From positions 1-64,000 of the forward strand of contig JADKIC010000023.1 in assembly GCA_016721435.1 (NCBI GenBank): 64,000 nucleotides of DNA, written 5' to 3'. This DNA comes from Bacteroidota bacterium (GTDB taxonomy: Bacteria; Bacteroidota; Bacteroidia; AKYH767-A; OLB10). Shown piece by piece: positions 52,446-62,131 of this stretch. Both the position numbers and the translations under genes were made by a program. Numbering within the stretch: the stretch's first letter is position 1; the number at the start of each line of letters is the position of its first letter. The notes beneath the pieces were generated by a model, which worked only from the letters and a program-made list of their open reading frames with translations, did not search any database and was not told the DNA's origin.

Positions 52446-52500
52446 CTCCATCTCCATTCCGGTAGTGTTATTTCACAATCGAAATCGGGTGGAGATGGAG
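52446..52500. terminator. Stem-loop between convergent genes
   Basis: CTCCATCTCCA (52446-52456) pairs perfectly with TGGAGATGGAG (52490-52500), with a 33-base loop. It sits ten bases after the F420-like stop and before the stop of a convergent minus-strand gene. No T-run follows. Confidence 0.5.
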
Positions 52501-52566
52501 CTATCAAATTTCTTCCAGCCCTTCAATTAACAACAAGGAAATCCAATTCAATAAATTCGGTTGAGA

Positions 52567-53478
52567 TCAATCCACAACGAAATTACTATTTAAGAAAATA
52601 TTAAAGCCCTCTTCATATACCCCTAGTGTATATATAAGCCCATAAATATGTTCAATGGTTCTGTCTTTTGGATTAAATCCTTGGTTAGGAAATCCGGATG
52701 GGGGCTCCATTTCGGCATATTTATAGGATACCCAGGGGTAGGGTTTGTCAACCGCTGCATCAAAGATCTTAGCCAGAATAACTTCCTTTAGTGAAGCAGG
52801 CGAACTGTTAATCGTTGTCGGTTTAAGCTTAAATTCTATATAATTGATATCTGCACGTGTAATTGTGAACGGATCAATCGTAATACCACCTACCGAGTAT
52901 GCAGTAGTAGCTGGAAGAAACTTCGCATTGGTAAAACCACCACCCGCGAATCGAAAATACTTTGGACCTGTTCCCTTCTTCCATGTAATGGTGGTCACTT
53001 CCATATTTTGTGTGCCGCGGGTATAGCGTGTCGTGGCAGAAGAGTCACTGATGATCATCGAATAAAATCTGCCAATCTCTACTACTTCACATGAAATCAT
53101 ATCTGAATTAAGTACCGGACTCGCGTTCAATGTTTGAAGACCCATTTTAAACGTCGACAATCGTGGTACAGACGAAGGGATATCCAACTTGAAATCATAG
53201 GTTTCACCTGTCTTTACTATTCCGGAGATGAGGGCATTTGTGGAGGTAGAACGTATTCCACCGGCCGATCCGCTTGTATATTCAATTTTAACTTTATACG
53301 AATACCCACTCGCAAAAGCCAGTTTAGAGAGACCAATATAAGTTGACCAATTCAAGTTCCCATTAACAGGAATGGAACTAAAATTTTCATTAGCCAGAGC
53401 TACATAGACTTTGCTTATAGCTGCATTCATTTGACGTGATGCAATGCTCAACAGCATCAGGATAAGGATACGTTTCAT
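52567..53478 (-). CDS. Secreted protein of unknown family, paralog 1
   Basis: 303 residues. Signal peptide MKRILILMLLSIASRQMNA, then AISKVYVALANENFSSIPVNG and repeated beta-strand text with Ser/Thr-rich turns. I do not recognise the family. The adjacent paralog at 53972 shares the layout: NLxWSTYxGxSKLAFAxGY, VEIGxFYSxI, ItvxP with a following xEFxxxxTxINSxxxxxKxVxLxxxFDxAxDKxYPWVSYKYAxMxPPSG, and the ending GxNIFLxxxxxVD. No T9SS sorting domain is seen, so it is likely periplasmic or released by another route. A candidate -7 box lies 53 bp upstream. Confidence 0.65.
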   Translation of the reverse strand: MKRILILMLLSIASRQMNAAISKVYVALANENFSSIPVNGNLNWSTYIGLSKLAFASGYSYKVKIEYTSGSAGGIRSTSTNALISGIVKTGETYDFKLDIPSSVPRLSTFKMGLQTLNASPVLNSDMISCEVVEIGRFYSMIISDSSATTRYTRGTQNMEVTTITWKKGTGPKYFRFAGGGFTNAKFLPATTAYSVGGITIDPFTITRADINYIEFKLKPTTINSSPASLKEVILAKIFDAAVDKPYPWVSYKYAEMEPPSGFPNQGFNPKDRTIEHIYGLIYTLGVYEEGFNIFLNSNFVVD

Positions 53479-53971
53479 ATTGATTTAGGGGAAGAAGTTC
53501 ATAAACACAATTTTATTTGAATTACTATCAGCAAAAGTAGACTTCGGTCCTCCGGAAAAAATACCCGAAAACGGTGGTATCATTCAAAAAGTCTGATTGC
53601 AATAATTTAGAATATATTTAGTAATCAGGTTCTTGAAGGTGATGATAAACATTCATCTTCTCCTCCATAAAAACATTGGATTCACTGCTAAATTTTCTTA
53701 GATATTGTCACACATTTTTAAAAATAACATATTCCATCTGCACCACAATTTGCCAACTTGCTCTAAATCCCCTTCGAAAGATAAATGTTCAATTCATCAC
53801 CTAATTCGGGGAGATGCCATTATGTTCAAATTAAAAAGTACCCACCATCACAAATAGCAAACTTCCTGCGTACTAATTTAAGTTTTCAAAATCGATTACA
53901 ACTTATACTAATAAATTTCATGGAGTCCTGCTAAATGTACAAACGATTCCATCGGCACTCCTTTTAGAAAC
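53479..53971. other. Intergenic region between the two unknown paralogs
   Basis: About 490 bp of AT-rich sequence holding the candidate promoter of the downstream gene (box at 53532-53539) and otherwise nothing I recognise. The spacing argues for separate transcription of the paralogs. Confidence 0.4.
53532..53539 (-). promoter_or_regulatory. -7 promoter box TACTTTTG
   Basis: The plus strand reads CAAAAGTA, 53 bp upstream of the ATG at 53478. The paralog at 54904 has a box at almost the same distance. Confidence 0.45.
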
Positions 53972-54904
53972 TTAATCTACCATATATCTTCCGTCAAGGA
54001 AAATATTATAACCAACAGAGTACTGGTCCAACACCTGCCATTTCCCGGGTAAGATTTCGAAATTAACAGTTGAACTGGTCAAGGGCCCTGATCCTCCTGT
54101 ATTGGTTACCGGTGGTGGAGTTTGTCCGCTGGGAGGTATCATCAACGCATATTTATAGGAAACCCATGGATAAGCTTTGTCAGCGGCCACATCAAATACT
54201 CGCGACAACAGTACATCCTTGATGGCACCAGATGTGGAATTTATGGAAGTTGCTGAAAATTCAATACTAAAATTTGTTGAATTTATATCAGTCAGGCTTG
54301 CAGGATTCACGGTTATTCCACTGGAAATATATGAATTGCCTGAGCTACTGAATTTGACATTGGTCAATGAAGAACCACTAAATTTCATTGACTTCTTCCC
54401 TGTCAAATTTTTAAATACAATGGTAGACATGCCGGGAGACTTTGTTGCAAGACTTCGTGTAGTATTAGATGTATCGCGCAGAATTAATGAATAAAATTTG
54501 CCAATTTCAACAATCTCGCAGGGAATCAAATTAGCAGTTAGAAGCGGATTCAGAGATTCTAAACCTATATTAAATGTAGCAAGTCTGGTGGCAGTAGGTG
54601 ATATAGCCAAATTAAATTGATAGGTTGTTCCCGACTTCACCAACCCGGAAATGGTAGCTTGCGTTGAACTGGATTTAAATGTACCGAGCGACCCACTTGA
54701 AAATTCAATCTTTACTACATAAGTATAACCCTTAGCAAAGGCAAGTTTTGAAGAACCAAGATACGTTGACCAGGTTAAATTTCCCTGTATCGGAACTGTG
54801 GACAAAGTTTCGTTTGAGAGTGCTACAAATACACGACTGACGGCTGAGTTTGATGCATAGGATGATAATAGGAACAGCATTATCACGAAGAGCAATTTTT
54901 TCAT
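53972..54904 (-). CDS. Secreted protein of unknown family, paralog 2
   Basis: 310 residues with signal peptide MKKLLFVIMLFLLSSYASNS and mature start AVSRVFVALSNETLSTVPIQGN. It matches the neighbouring paralog over its full length, including LAFAKGYTYVVKIEFSSGSLG, VEIGKFYSLI and AYPWVSYKYALMIPPSG. Near the C-terminus it has a Pro/Gly/Thr-rich insert (GQTPPPVTNTGGSG) where paralog 1 has a different linker. Family unknown to me; all-beta by appearance. The tandem arrangement suggests local duplication. Confidence 0.65.
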   Translation of the reverse strand: MKKLLFVIMLFLLSSYASNSAVSRVFVALSNETLSTVPIQGNLTWSTYLGSSKLAFAKGYTYVVKIEFSSGSLGTFKSSSTQATISGLVKSGTTYQFNLAISPTATRLATFNIGLESLNPLLTANLIPCEIVEIGKFYSLILRDTSNTTRSLATKSPGMSTIVFKNLTGKKSMKFSGSSLTNVKFSSSGNSYISSGITVNPASLTDINSTNFSIEFSATSINSTSGAIKDVLLSRVFDVAADKAYPWVSYKYALMIPPSGQTPPPVTNTGGSGPLTSSTVNFEILPGKWQVLDQYSVGYNIFLDGRYMVD

Positions 54905-54953
54905 GGGAATATTAGATGTTAGTTATATCGATTTTAGGTAAATTAAAGAGTAC

Positions 54954-54961
54954 CAAAAATA
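54954..54961 (-). promoter_or_regulatory. -7 promoter box TATTTTTG
   Basis: The plus strand reads CAAAAATA, 50 bp upstream of the ATG at 54904, matching the spacing in the paralog. Confidence 0.4.
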
Positions 54962-55015
54962 CCCAACATCACTTCTTCACCAATCACCTAATTCGGTGAA
55001 AAACTATCAGACAAA

Positions 55016-55043
55016 AAGAAAGCCCCGTTTCCGGGAGCTCTCT
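55016..55043. terminator. Imperfect GC-rich hairpin
   Basis: Around AGCCCCGTTTCCGGGAGCT: a CCCG/CGGG stem with flanking AGAAAGC/GCTCTCT arms (one mismatch, one bulge). No T-run. It lies downstream of the T9SS Ig-like gene and upstream of paralog 2. Confidence 0.35.
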
Positions 55044-55259
55044 AACCTAACCAATCAACAACCCTATTGATTGAAAACTATCTGAGATAAGAACGTATAA
55101 TACATCGCGTGAGCGACATGACAAAGATGGAAGTGACCCATGAAACCTAAGTGAAGAGACTATGAGGCAGAGATGAATGACAAAATTTTGACAAAAATAA
55201 TCTTGCGTTTGCACAATAAATCAGAGCACTTGTAAAAGGAACGTTTCGCTGGGGGGAAT

Positions 55260-55328
55260 GTCTCGTCATCCTTAATTCATCTCGTCTTTGCTACTTCTCG
55301 TCTGTGAGGAGATGAGTAATGACGAGAC
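55260..55328. repeat. GTCTCGTC inverted-repeat element
   Basis: Outer arms GTCTCGTCAT (55260-55269) and ATGACGAGAC (55319-55328), inner arms TCATCTC (55277-55283) and GAGATGA (55309-55315). Several TCTCGTC copies occur in between. It lies 90 bp after the stop of the T9SS Ig-like gene; probably REP-like or a terminator. Confidence 0.6.
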
Positions 55329-55416
55329 CATTTAATTCTGACGAGACTGGCTGGCGTCAAGAATTTTACAATATTCCCGGAAACTTCAGTAGTAATGAAT
55401 TACTCCACCAACACCA

Positions 55417-57878
55417 TCAATTTTTTACAATCTTCCTGGTTTCAGCATAACCATCATCTCCTATAAAACGCACCATATAAAGTCCGGAGGTAAATGACTT
55501 GAGACTAATACTAAGAAGCGGGATCGTGGAGGAGCAGATCTCCGTATGCAATATACGACCACTGATATCCGTAAGTTCCACTGTACCATTGCCGGAAGAA
55601 GTGCCCCATTCTACGAAAAGGAGATCAGCAGCAGGGTTCGGATAAACGTTCCATGCTTCAGAACTAAAATTTCCCGCTCTGCAATTAACGGTAACGATTT
55701 TTGCAGGAGAAAGTGCAGTGCAGCCTGTGGTTCCCGTCGTCACAACAGTATAACTTCCGGGTACCTTGGCAGTAAAATTAATAGCATTTGCACCGGGAAT
55801 ATCAATTCCATTTTTTCTCCATTGATACGCCGTTGTATTGGTAACAGGCCCAATAAGAATAACACTATCACCGACACAAAAGGAAAGTGAACTTTCAGCA
55901 TTAATCTCGGCCCTGTAAACGATCACCTTTGCATTTAGAGATGTTTTGGTGCAACCATTTGCATCTGTTACCTGCACTTTATAAGTACCTGCTAAACCGG
56001 TGGTGTAGCCGCTATCAACTACGCCCGAAAGAGGAATATTATTCCGCAACCATTGGTAGCTGACTGCTGTCGGTGCATTCACTTGAAGCTGAAGAGCGGA
56101 ACCTTTGCAAATAATATTACTTCCGACAAGATTCAATTGGGCTTTGGGTATAGGCCAAACCGTTATAGGAATAACGTTATCGGACCGACGCACACAACCG
56201 TCTACATCCGCAACAAGTGCATTATAGATACCACTTTTAACAGGTAAAATATTTGCACCAATCAAATCCCCGTTGATAATACCATTTCTCTCCCATAAAA
56301 TGGTGTTGGATGCTTTATCATTCACACAAATGATTTCGGCACCTTGCGAATTTTTACAAAATGATAGCGGTCCATTACTGGATAAGGTAGATTTAGGGGC
56401 ATATATGCCTACAGGATTGCCTTCCTGAATACTGAACAGGGCAGGATTAGTTGTGCGAAGCCGAAGGCGATAATCAGGTCCGTTAGGAAGATTTAAAGGA
56501 ATATCACAGTAGACAGAGTCTTTTGCCAATGTAGTTTGTTTGGTACCAATAACGATTGGATTTGTAAAATCACCAACCGAATCTGAAATCTCAACATTTA
56601 CACTATTGCCGGCTAAAAACGTTGTATTCATGAGGGAAAAGCCAACATTAAATCCATTCACACCTGAGCACGGCTTTTTTGCTCCGATATCGTTTTCATT
56701 CCATTTATCTACCCCAAACTCGCCATTTGTCCATACAGAGTTGGTGAAGCCGAGTACAGGACTAAGAAACTTTGTTCTGAACTTGGCCAGAAAAAGGGAT
56801 TCATAATTCTGATAATCCCTCCACACAATGAAAGGGTATAATTTTAAATATGAATACGCGGCTCCATCATAACCACGGAAGGAAACATGTACCGAACCTG
56901 ACTCATCAATTGCAATGTTTCCGCGACTACCGCTGGGCTCTACATCATTGATATTTTGTGTTTCAAGGACTGCACCATTAGCTGCTGACAACCTCTTCAA
57001 AGCTACTGTCCCAGACAATCCGCTCAGTGCAGGATAATTTTCAATTACCCACATATCCGAACTTCGCTTACTGATACCGGTTCCTTTGACATTAGCATTT
57101 TGATACGTAACTGCTCCATTCTGTACTTTAAATGTACCCTGATTACCGGTTCCAAAAATCACTCCTCCACTACCGGCTTCAAGATCGTTATACGATGGGA
57201 GTGTCCAGGTGGATTTAAATGCACCCGTTAAAGCTGACAAACGTTCTACGGATGTTCCATTGCCCACATAGACATCTGAACCACCCACGGAGAGGAAACT
57301 TCCTCCCTTGCTAACATTTCTCCAGGACAATATGCCATCGGGACTGTACTTCCAGGTAGTGTCTCCATTGCTGAAATAAGTATTTCCGGGTTCATCAGCA
57401 GAATGAACAACAGGTTTATATGTAGGAATCACCTGATACCAATCCAGATTCCCAAGTGTGGAAAAACGAAAGATCACCACATAACCGGAAGTATCGGGAC
57501 CACCTATCCAAACCGAATTTACACTGAGCTGAGGGCCATTCAAGGCCCCTTGAGGAATATAGATGGAAGTATAAATATTCCCATTGTTGTCATTAAATGG
57601 CCTGGAAAAATCTATATTAATAATCCCGAATGTACTGGCCACTACCGACCATCTTGGCGCCGAGAGCGAATCATAGCTGGTAAGAAAACCGACGGTATTA
57701 CATACCAGACAGGGGAAATAACTGCCGGCCACATTAACATTACGGTTTGCATCGGTGGAAATCCCGGTAGCAAAATGACCGCGCTGGCTGAACTGAACCA
57801 AACGATACCAGTCAAAATTTCCGGCCCGTAAAACAAAGAGAAGAACAGGCACAAGAGGAAAATGGATAGCTTTTTCAT
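55417..57878 (-). CDS. Secreted T9SS-sorted protein with Ig-like domains (one frameshift near the N-terminus)
   Basis: About 820 codons. The open frame from 57912 starts with MTVSLHHVKK, which does not look exported. In the adjacent frame ATG 57878 gives a good signal peptide (MKKLSIFLLCLFFSLFYG), and the frame joins at NFDWYRLVQFSQRGHFATG near 57820. The -7 box 20 bp upstream of 57878 supports that start. The N-terminal half is propeller-like (GNLDWYQVIPTYKP, FRSTLxx-type text with strand repeats). The second half has Ig-like SprB-type domains (CKGSALQLQVNAPTAVSYQWLRNN, CVGDSVILIGPVTNTTAYQW) and the end a T9SS type A domain (WNVYPNPAADLLFVEWG to SGLYMVRFIGDDG). Confidence 0.85.
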
Positions 57879-57897
57879 TACATTTTTTTACGTGATG

Positions 57898-57905
57898 CAA
57901 AGATA
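57898..57905 (-). promoter_or_regulatory. -7 promoter box TATCTTTG
   Basis: The plus strand reads CAAAGATA, 20 bp upstream of ATG 57878 and inside the region that would be coding if the frame began at 57912, so it decides the start. Confidence 0.6.
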
Positions 57906-57912
57906 CCGTCAA

Positions 57913-58216
57913 TTGAGGCAGTACTGCATAATTTATATATGCAATATAGCTGATTTAACCCTACAAATAACGTTGTTCACCAAATAAATTTTGGAATTAT
58001 CAGATCTACCCTGTTTATAATTAACTTAACTCGAAATCCTGATTTAGTTTAATTTTAAGCATTGAATAGGACCTCGCTGAAACGAATCTAAATTTGTTGC
58101 GTAAAACATTCAATATTAATTAATTTACATCCTCAAAATCAACCAGTCACTCCAAAATTTTACAACGGGGACTACCGAAAGAAGAACCTCATCTCCCCCT
58201 GATAAAACCCCCTACT
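57913..58216. other. Divergent intergenic region
   Basis: About 300 bp between the T9SS Ig-like gene (minus) and pyruvate carboxylase (plus). AT-rich. I see no exact TAnnTTTG box close to the carboxylase start. Confidence 0.4.
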
Positions 58217-61200
58217 ATGCGCCGAATACATAAACTTCTTGTTGCTAATCGCGGAGAAATTGCGATACGGGCCCTTCGTGCTGCAGCAGAACTGGGCATA
58301 CGAACAGTAGCTGTTTACACCTACGAAGACCGCTATTCGTTGCACCGTTACAAAGCAGATGAATCCTATCAAATCGGAAAAGACAATGAACCTTTAAAAC
58401 CATATCTGGACATAGAAGAAATCATCTGTACCGCAAAAGAAAACGGTGTTGATGCCATTCATCCGGGCTACGGATTTCTTTCTGAAAATGTCGGCTTTGC
58501 CAGACGCTGCAGAGAGGAGGGGATTATTTTCATTGGACCATCACCCGAAGCTATGGAACAACTGGGAGATAAGGTCGCCAGTAAAAAGGTGGCCAGAGCT
58601 GCAGGTGTTCCGGTAATTGAAGACAATACAACAGTACTCTCTTCGTCGGCCATTGCCTTGCAGGAAGCCAAGCGGATAGGCTTCCCCGTTATATTCAAGG
58701 CTAGCGCCGGTGGTGGAGGCAGAGGCATGCGAATTATCCGCGCAGAGGAAGAATTGGAAAAAGCGTTTAACGAAGCGCGTCGGGAGGCGGGAAATGCTTT
58801 TGGTGATGACACTATTTTTATTGAGAAATTTATTGATGACCCCAAACATATAGAAGTCCAACTGCTGGGAGATCATCATGGCAACCTCGTGCATCTTTTT
58901 GAAAGAGATTGCTCCGTCCAGCGTCGCTTTCAAAAGGTAGTGGAAGTAGCACCCGCACCCAGTTTACGTCAGGATACAAAAGATAATCTCTACAGCTATG
59001 CACTTAAAATTGCAAGAGCAGTAAAATATGATAATGCCGGAACAGTAGAATTCTTACTCGACCATGAGGAGAATATCTATTTCATAGAAGTAAATCCCAG
59101 AATTCAGGTGGAGCATACCGTGACGGAGCAGGTGACACGAATTGATATTGTTCGTTCACAAATTCTGATTGCAGATGGCGATCCTCTGTCATCGCCAATG
59201 ATTAATATCGTCAGGCAGGAAGATGTGCAATGCAGGGGTTATGCCATACAATGCCGGATCACGACCGAAGATCCCGAGAATGATTTTAAACCGGATTATG
59301 GCACATTGATCGCCTATCGAAATGCAGGCGGTTATGGTATTCGGATAGATGAAGGTTCATCCTACCAGGGTGTAAAAATCTCTCCGTTCTTCGATTCCAT
59401 GCTGGTAAAAGTAACTGCACAAGGGCGCACACTCGCAGGAGCCAGCAGAAGAATGTACCGTACCTTAATGGAATTCAGAATACGTGGAGTGAAAACCAAT
59501 ATTCCCTTTTTAGAAAATGTAATCAACCATCCCATCTTCCAGAATGGAATGGCGACGGTGAAGTTCATTGATAAATATCCTGAACTGTTTGCCTTCAGAA
59601 AAAAACAAGACAGCGGCACACGAGTTCTTCGGTATATCGCGCACGTTATAGTGAACGGCAATCCCGATGTCAGCCGTATTGACCAACACCGGACACTTGA
59701 TGCTCCACGCATACCTTCTACCAGGATACAGGGAACACCACCACCGGGAACACGTCAACTGCTTCTTGAGCAAGGACCGGAAAAATTGGCTGAATGGCTC
59801 AAGCAGGAGAAGAAAGTTAAATTTACAGATACGACCTATCGTGACGCGCATCAATCTCTGTTGGCTACGCGCGTACGGACAATGGACTTTCTCAAAGTTG
59901 CCCACAACTATGCCTTACATCATCCACAAACTTTCAGCATGGAAGTATGGGGTGGTGCCACCTTTGATGTTGCCTTACGTTTTCTGCATGAATGTCCGTG
60001 GAAAAGACTTCAATTGTTGCGTGAAGCCATACCGAATATCTGTCTGCAAATGCTCATTCGCGGCAATAATGCTATCGGCTATGCCGCCTATCCGGATAAT
60101 CTGGTCGAACGATTTATCGAAGAAAGTTCTAAGAACGGAATTGATATTTTCAGGATTTTCGATTCGCTGAACTGGACAAAATCAATGGAAGTCAGTATCA
60201 GAGCCGTTCGGGAAAGAACAGGTGGAATCGCGGAAGCGTGTATCAGCTATACAGGAGATATTCTCGATCCGAAAAAATCAAAATACAATTTAAACTACTA
60301 TTTGGATTTAGCCAGAGAGTTGGAAGATAAAGGTGCGCATATCCTTGGCATCAAAGATATGGCAGGTCTTGTAAAGCCCTATGCTGCGGAACTTCTCATC
60401 ACTGAACTCAAGAAGGTCATCAATATCCCCATTCACTTTCATACACATGATACTTCATCGGTTCAATCATCCTCCTATTTAAAAGCCATTGAAGCCGGAG
60501 TAGATGTGATTGATGTAGCACTTGCTTCCATGAGTGGACTTACCTCGCAGCCCAACTTTAACAGCATGGTGGAAGTACTGCGTAACACGCCTCATGCAGT
60601 TGATTTTGACATCAAACATCTCAATGAACACAGTAACTATTGGGAAACCATTCGTGAATGGTATTATCCTTTTGAGAGTGGATTGATGGCCGGCACAGCT
60701 GAAGTGTACGATCATGAAATACCAGGTGGGCAATACTCTAATCTTCGCCCACAGGCGATTTCGCTCGGACTCGGAGATAAGATGACAGAAATCAAGCAGG
60801 CCTATGCAGATGTCAATCAGCTTTTCGGTGATATTGTAAAGGTGACACCCAGCTCAAAGGTGGTGGGAGATATGGCCCTGTATATGGTCAGCAATAATTT
60901 GAGTCCGGCGGATGTGATGCAACGTGGCGACACATTGAGCTTTCCTGAAAGTGTAAAAAGCTTCTTTAAAGGTGACCTCGGACAACCTCCCGGAGGCTTT
61001 CCCGCAGTACTTCAACGCATTATATTAAAAGATGATGTCCCCTATACCGACTTACCCAATGCGCACCTGGAACCGGTGCATTTTGAAAAAGCATTTCAGG
61101 ATTTTAAAATTCGGTTTGGCGCCTCCGTTAGTTTCACTGATTTCCTTTCGTGGAAGTTCTATCCGAAAGTATTTGAAGAATACTTTATTTTCAGAAAGGA

Positions 61201-61414
61201 ATTTGGCGATGTCAGTAATCTTCCTACACCGGCCTTCTTTTACGGAATGAAAAACAATCAGGAAATTCTGGTTGAAATAGGCAAAGGAAAAAATATTCTT
61301 ATACGGCTGCTCTATGTAGGTGATGCTGATGAAAACGGACATCGTACCGTATACTTCCGGTTAAACGGCCAAACCAGAGCGATTGATGTGCAGGATAAAA
61401 AGCACTTGTATTGA
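58217..61414 (+). CDS. pyc: Pyruvate carboxylase, biotin carboxylase and carboxyltransferase domains
   Basis: 1065 residues. The biotin carboxylase domain starts LLVANRGEIAIRALRAAAELGI and has the glycine-rich ATP-grasp loop KASAGGGGRGMR and catalytic IEVNPRIQVEHTVTE. The carboxyltransferase domain begins KVKFTDTTYRDAHQSLLATR. It has the Lys expected to be carbamylated in LGIKDMAGL and metal ligands in HFHTHDTSS, 29 and 31 residues on, as in known enzymes. It converts pyruvate to oxaloacetate using bicarbonate and ATP. The usual single chain is near 1150 residues; here the biotinyl domain is missing because a TGA at 61412 ends the frame, and the domain follows in the -1 frame with a four-base overlap. 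Confidence 0.95.
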   Translation: MRRIHKLLVANRGEIAIRALRAAAELGIRTVAVYTYEDRYSLHRYKADESYQIGKDNEPLKPYLDIEEIICTAKENGVDAIHPGYGFLSENVGFARRCREEGIIFIGPSPEAMEQLGDKVASKKVARAAGVPVIEDNTTVLSSSAIALQEAKRIGFPVIFKASAGGGGRGMRIIRAEEELEKAFNEARREAGNAFGDDTIFIEKFIDDPKHIEVQLLGDHHGNLVHLFERDCSVQRRFQKVVEVAPAPSLRQDTKDNLYSYALKIARAVKYDNAGTVEFLLDHEENIYFIEVNPRIQVEHTVTEQVTRIDIVRSQILIADGDPLSSPMINIVRQEDVQCRGYAIQCRITTEDPENDFKPDYGTLIAYRNAGGYGIRIDEGSSYQGVKISPFFDSMLVKVTAQGRTLAGASRRMYRTLMEFRIRGVKTNIPFLENVINHPIFQNGMATVKFIDKYPELFAFRKKQDSGTRVLRYIAHVIVNGNPDVSRIDQHRTLDAPRIPSTRIQGTPPPGTRQLLLEQGPEKLAEWLKQEKKVKFTDTTYRDAHQSLLATRVRTMDFLKVAHNYALHHPQTFSMEVWGGATFDVALRFLHECPWKRLQLLREAIPNICLQMLIRGNNAIGYAAYPDNLVERFIEESSKNGIDIFRIFDSLNWTKSMEVSIRAVRERTGGIAEACISYTGDILDPKKSKYNLNYYLDLARELEDKGAHILGIKDMAGLVKPYAAELLITELKKVINIPIHFHTHDTSSVQSSSYLKAIEAGVDVIDVALASMSGLTSQPNFNSMVEVLRNTPHAVDFDIKHLNEHSNYWETIREWYYPFESGLMAGTAEVYDHEIPGGQYSNLRPQAISLGLGDKMTEIKQAYADVNQLFGDIVKVTPSSKVVGDMALYMVSNNLSPADVMQRGDTLSFPESVKSFFKGDLGQPPGGFPAVLQRIILKDDVPYTDLPNAHLEPVHFEKAFQDFKIRFGASVSFTDFLSWKFYPKVFEEYFIFRKEFGDVSNLPTPAFFYGMKNNQEILVEIGKGKNILIRLLYVGDADENGHRTVYFRLNGQTRAIDVQDKKHLY

Positions 61415-61653
61415 AAGTACATCATACGAAGGCTTCAGGCGAAAAACAAATCGGAACTCCATTACAAGGGTTGTTGAGTAAAATTTTCATTGCCCCCGGA
61501 CAAGAGGTAAAGAAAAATGCACCCTTGTTTACTATCGAAGCTATGAAAATGGAAACCACTATTACTGCAACCAGGGATCTAAAAATTCGTCACATCTCCC
61601 TGAAAGAAGGAACGCTGGAGGAGTCAGAAGATTTGGTCGTAGAAGTAGAATAG
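61411..61653 (+). CDS. Biotinyl (BCCP) domain of pyruvate carboxylase in the -1 frame
   Basis: About 80 codons, with the biotin-attachment motif EAMKMETT and the family lead-in IGTPLQGLLSKIFIAPGQEVKKNAPLF. It matches the C-terminal end of single-chain pyruvate carboxylase, not a free carrier protein. The only candidate start is TTG 61411, overlapping the upstream stop. The frames could be rejoined by one more A in the A5 run at 61397-61401, giving DKKALVLKVHH across the joint. Homopolymer error is the simplest explanation; natural subunit split and -1 slippage are alternatives. Confidence 0.85.
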   Translation: MKVHHTKASGEKQIGTPLQGLLSKIFIAPGQEVKKNAPLFTIEAMKMETTITATRDLKIRHISLKEGTLEESEDLVVEVE

Positions 61654-62131
61654 TTGTTACATCTAACTTGTAGTGACCAAAATGGAATTGATGAGTTGTT
61701 GAATTGATGAATTGATGAATGTTTTTTAGTGAAGGAGGGGTTAAAATTATGGTAATGGACCAAAATGGATTTGAAAATTTGATTTGAAAATTTAATGATT
61801 TGATCGCGAAGCCTTGCGATGTTTTTAAGTGCATAGGTATTATTATTACAGAAGAATCCTCCGTGCAACTCCATGTGCTCTCGTGCCTCTGTGGTTAGAG
61901 ATAACAAATCTTTTAAGACTAGAAACTTTACTCACATGAAATTTCTAATAATATTTTTCGGTAATCTTACTTTTTTCAAACGAATAGTAACTTCAAAGGT
62001 GTCTCGCAAAGGTCGCAGAGCCGCAGAGTACTTTTGGGGAGGCGCTGATAACTTTTTTATAATGTTTCATTTCCCCTCACCTCAAATGGCAAGCAGCCAG
62101 AAGCGAGCGGAGCAGTCCGGAAGCAAAATGT
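61654..62131. other. Convergent intergenic region with short repeats
   Basis: About 480 bp. It holds a short tandem (TTGAATTGATGAATTGATGAA at 61697-61717, given here by its unit GAATTGAT) and stretches such as CGCAAAGGTCGCAGAG (near 62007) and GTGCCTCTGTGGTTAGAG (near 61884). These resemble common interspersed intergenic repeats, but I cannot confirm that without searching. ORFs here look like chance reading frames. Confidence 0.45.

Noticed and set aside
61884..62040. tRNA or small RNA in the convergent gap
   Set aside because: The GC-richer patches do not fold into a cloverleaf by eye and resemble common intergenic repeats.
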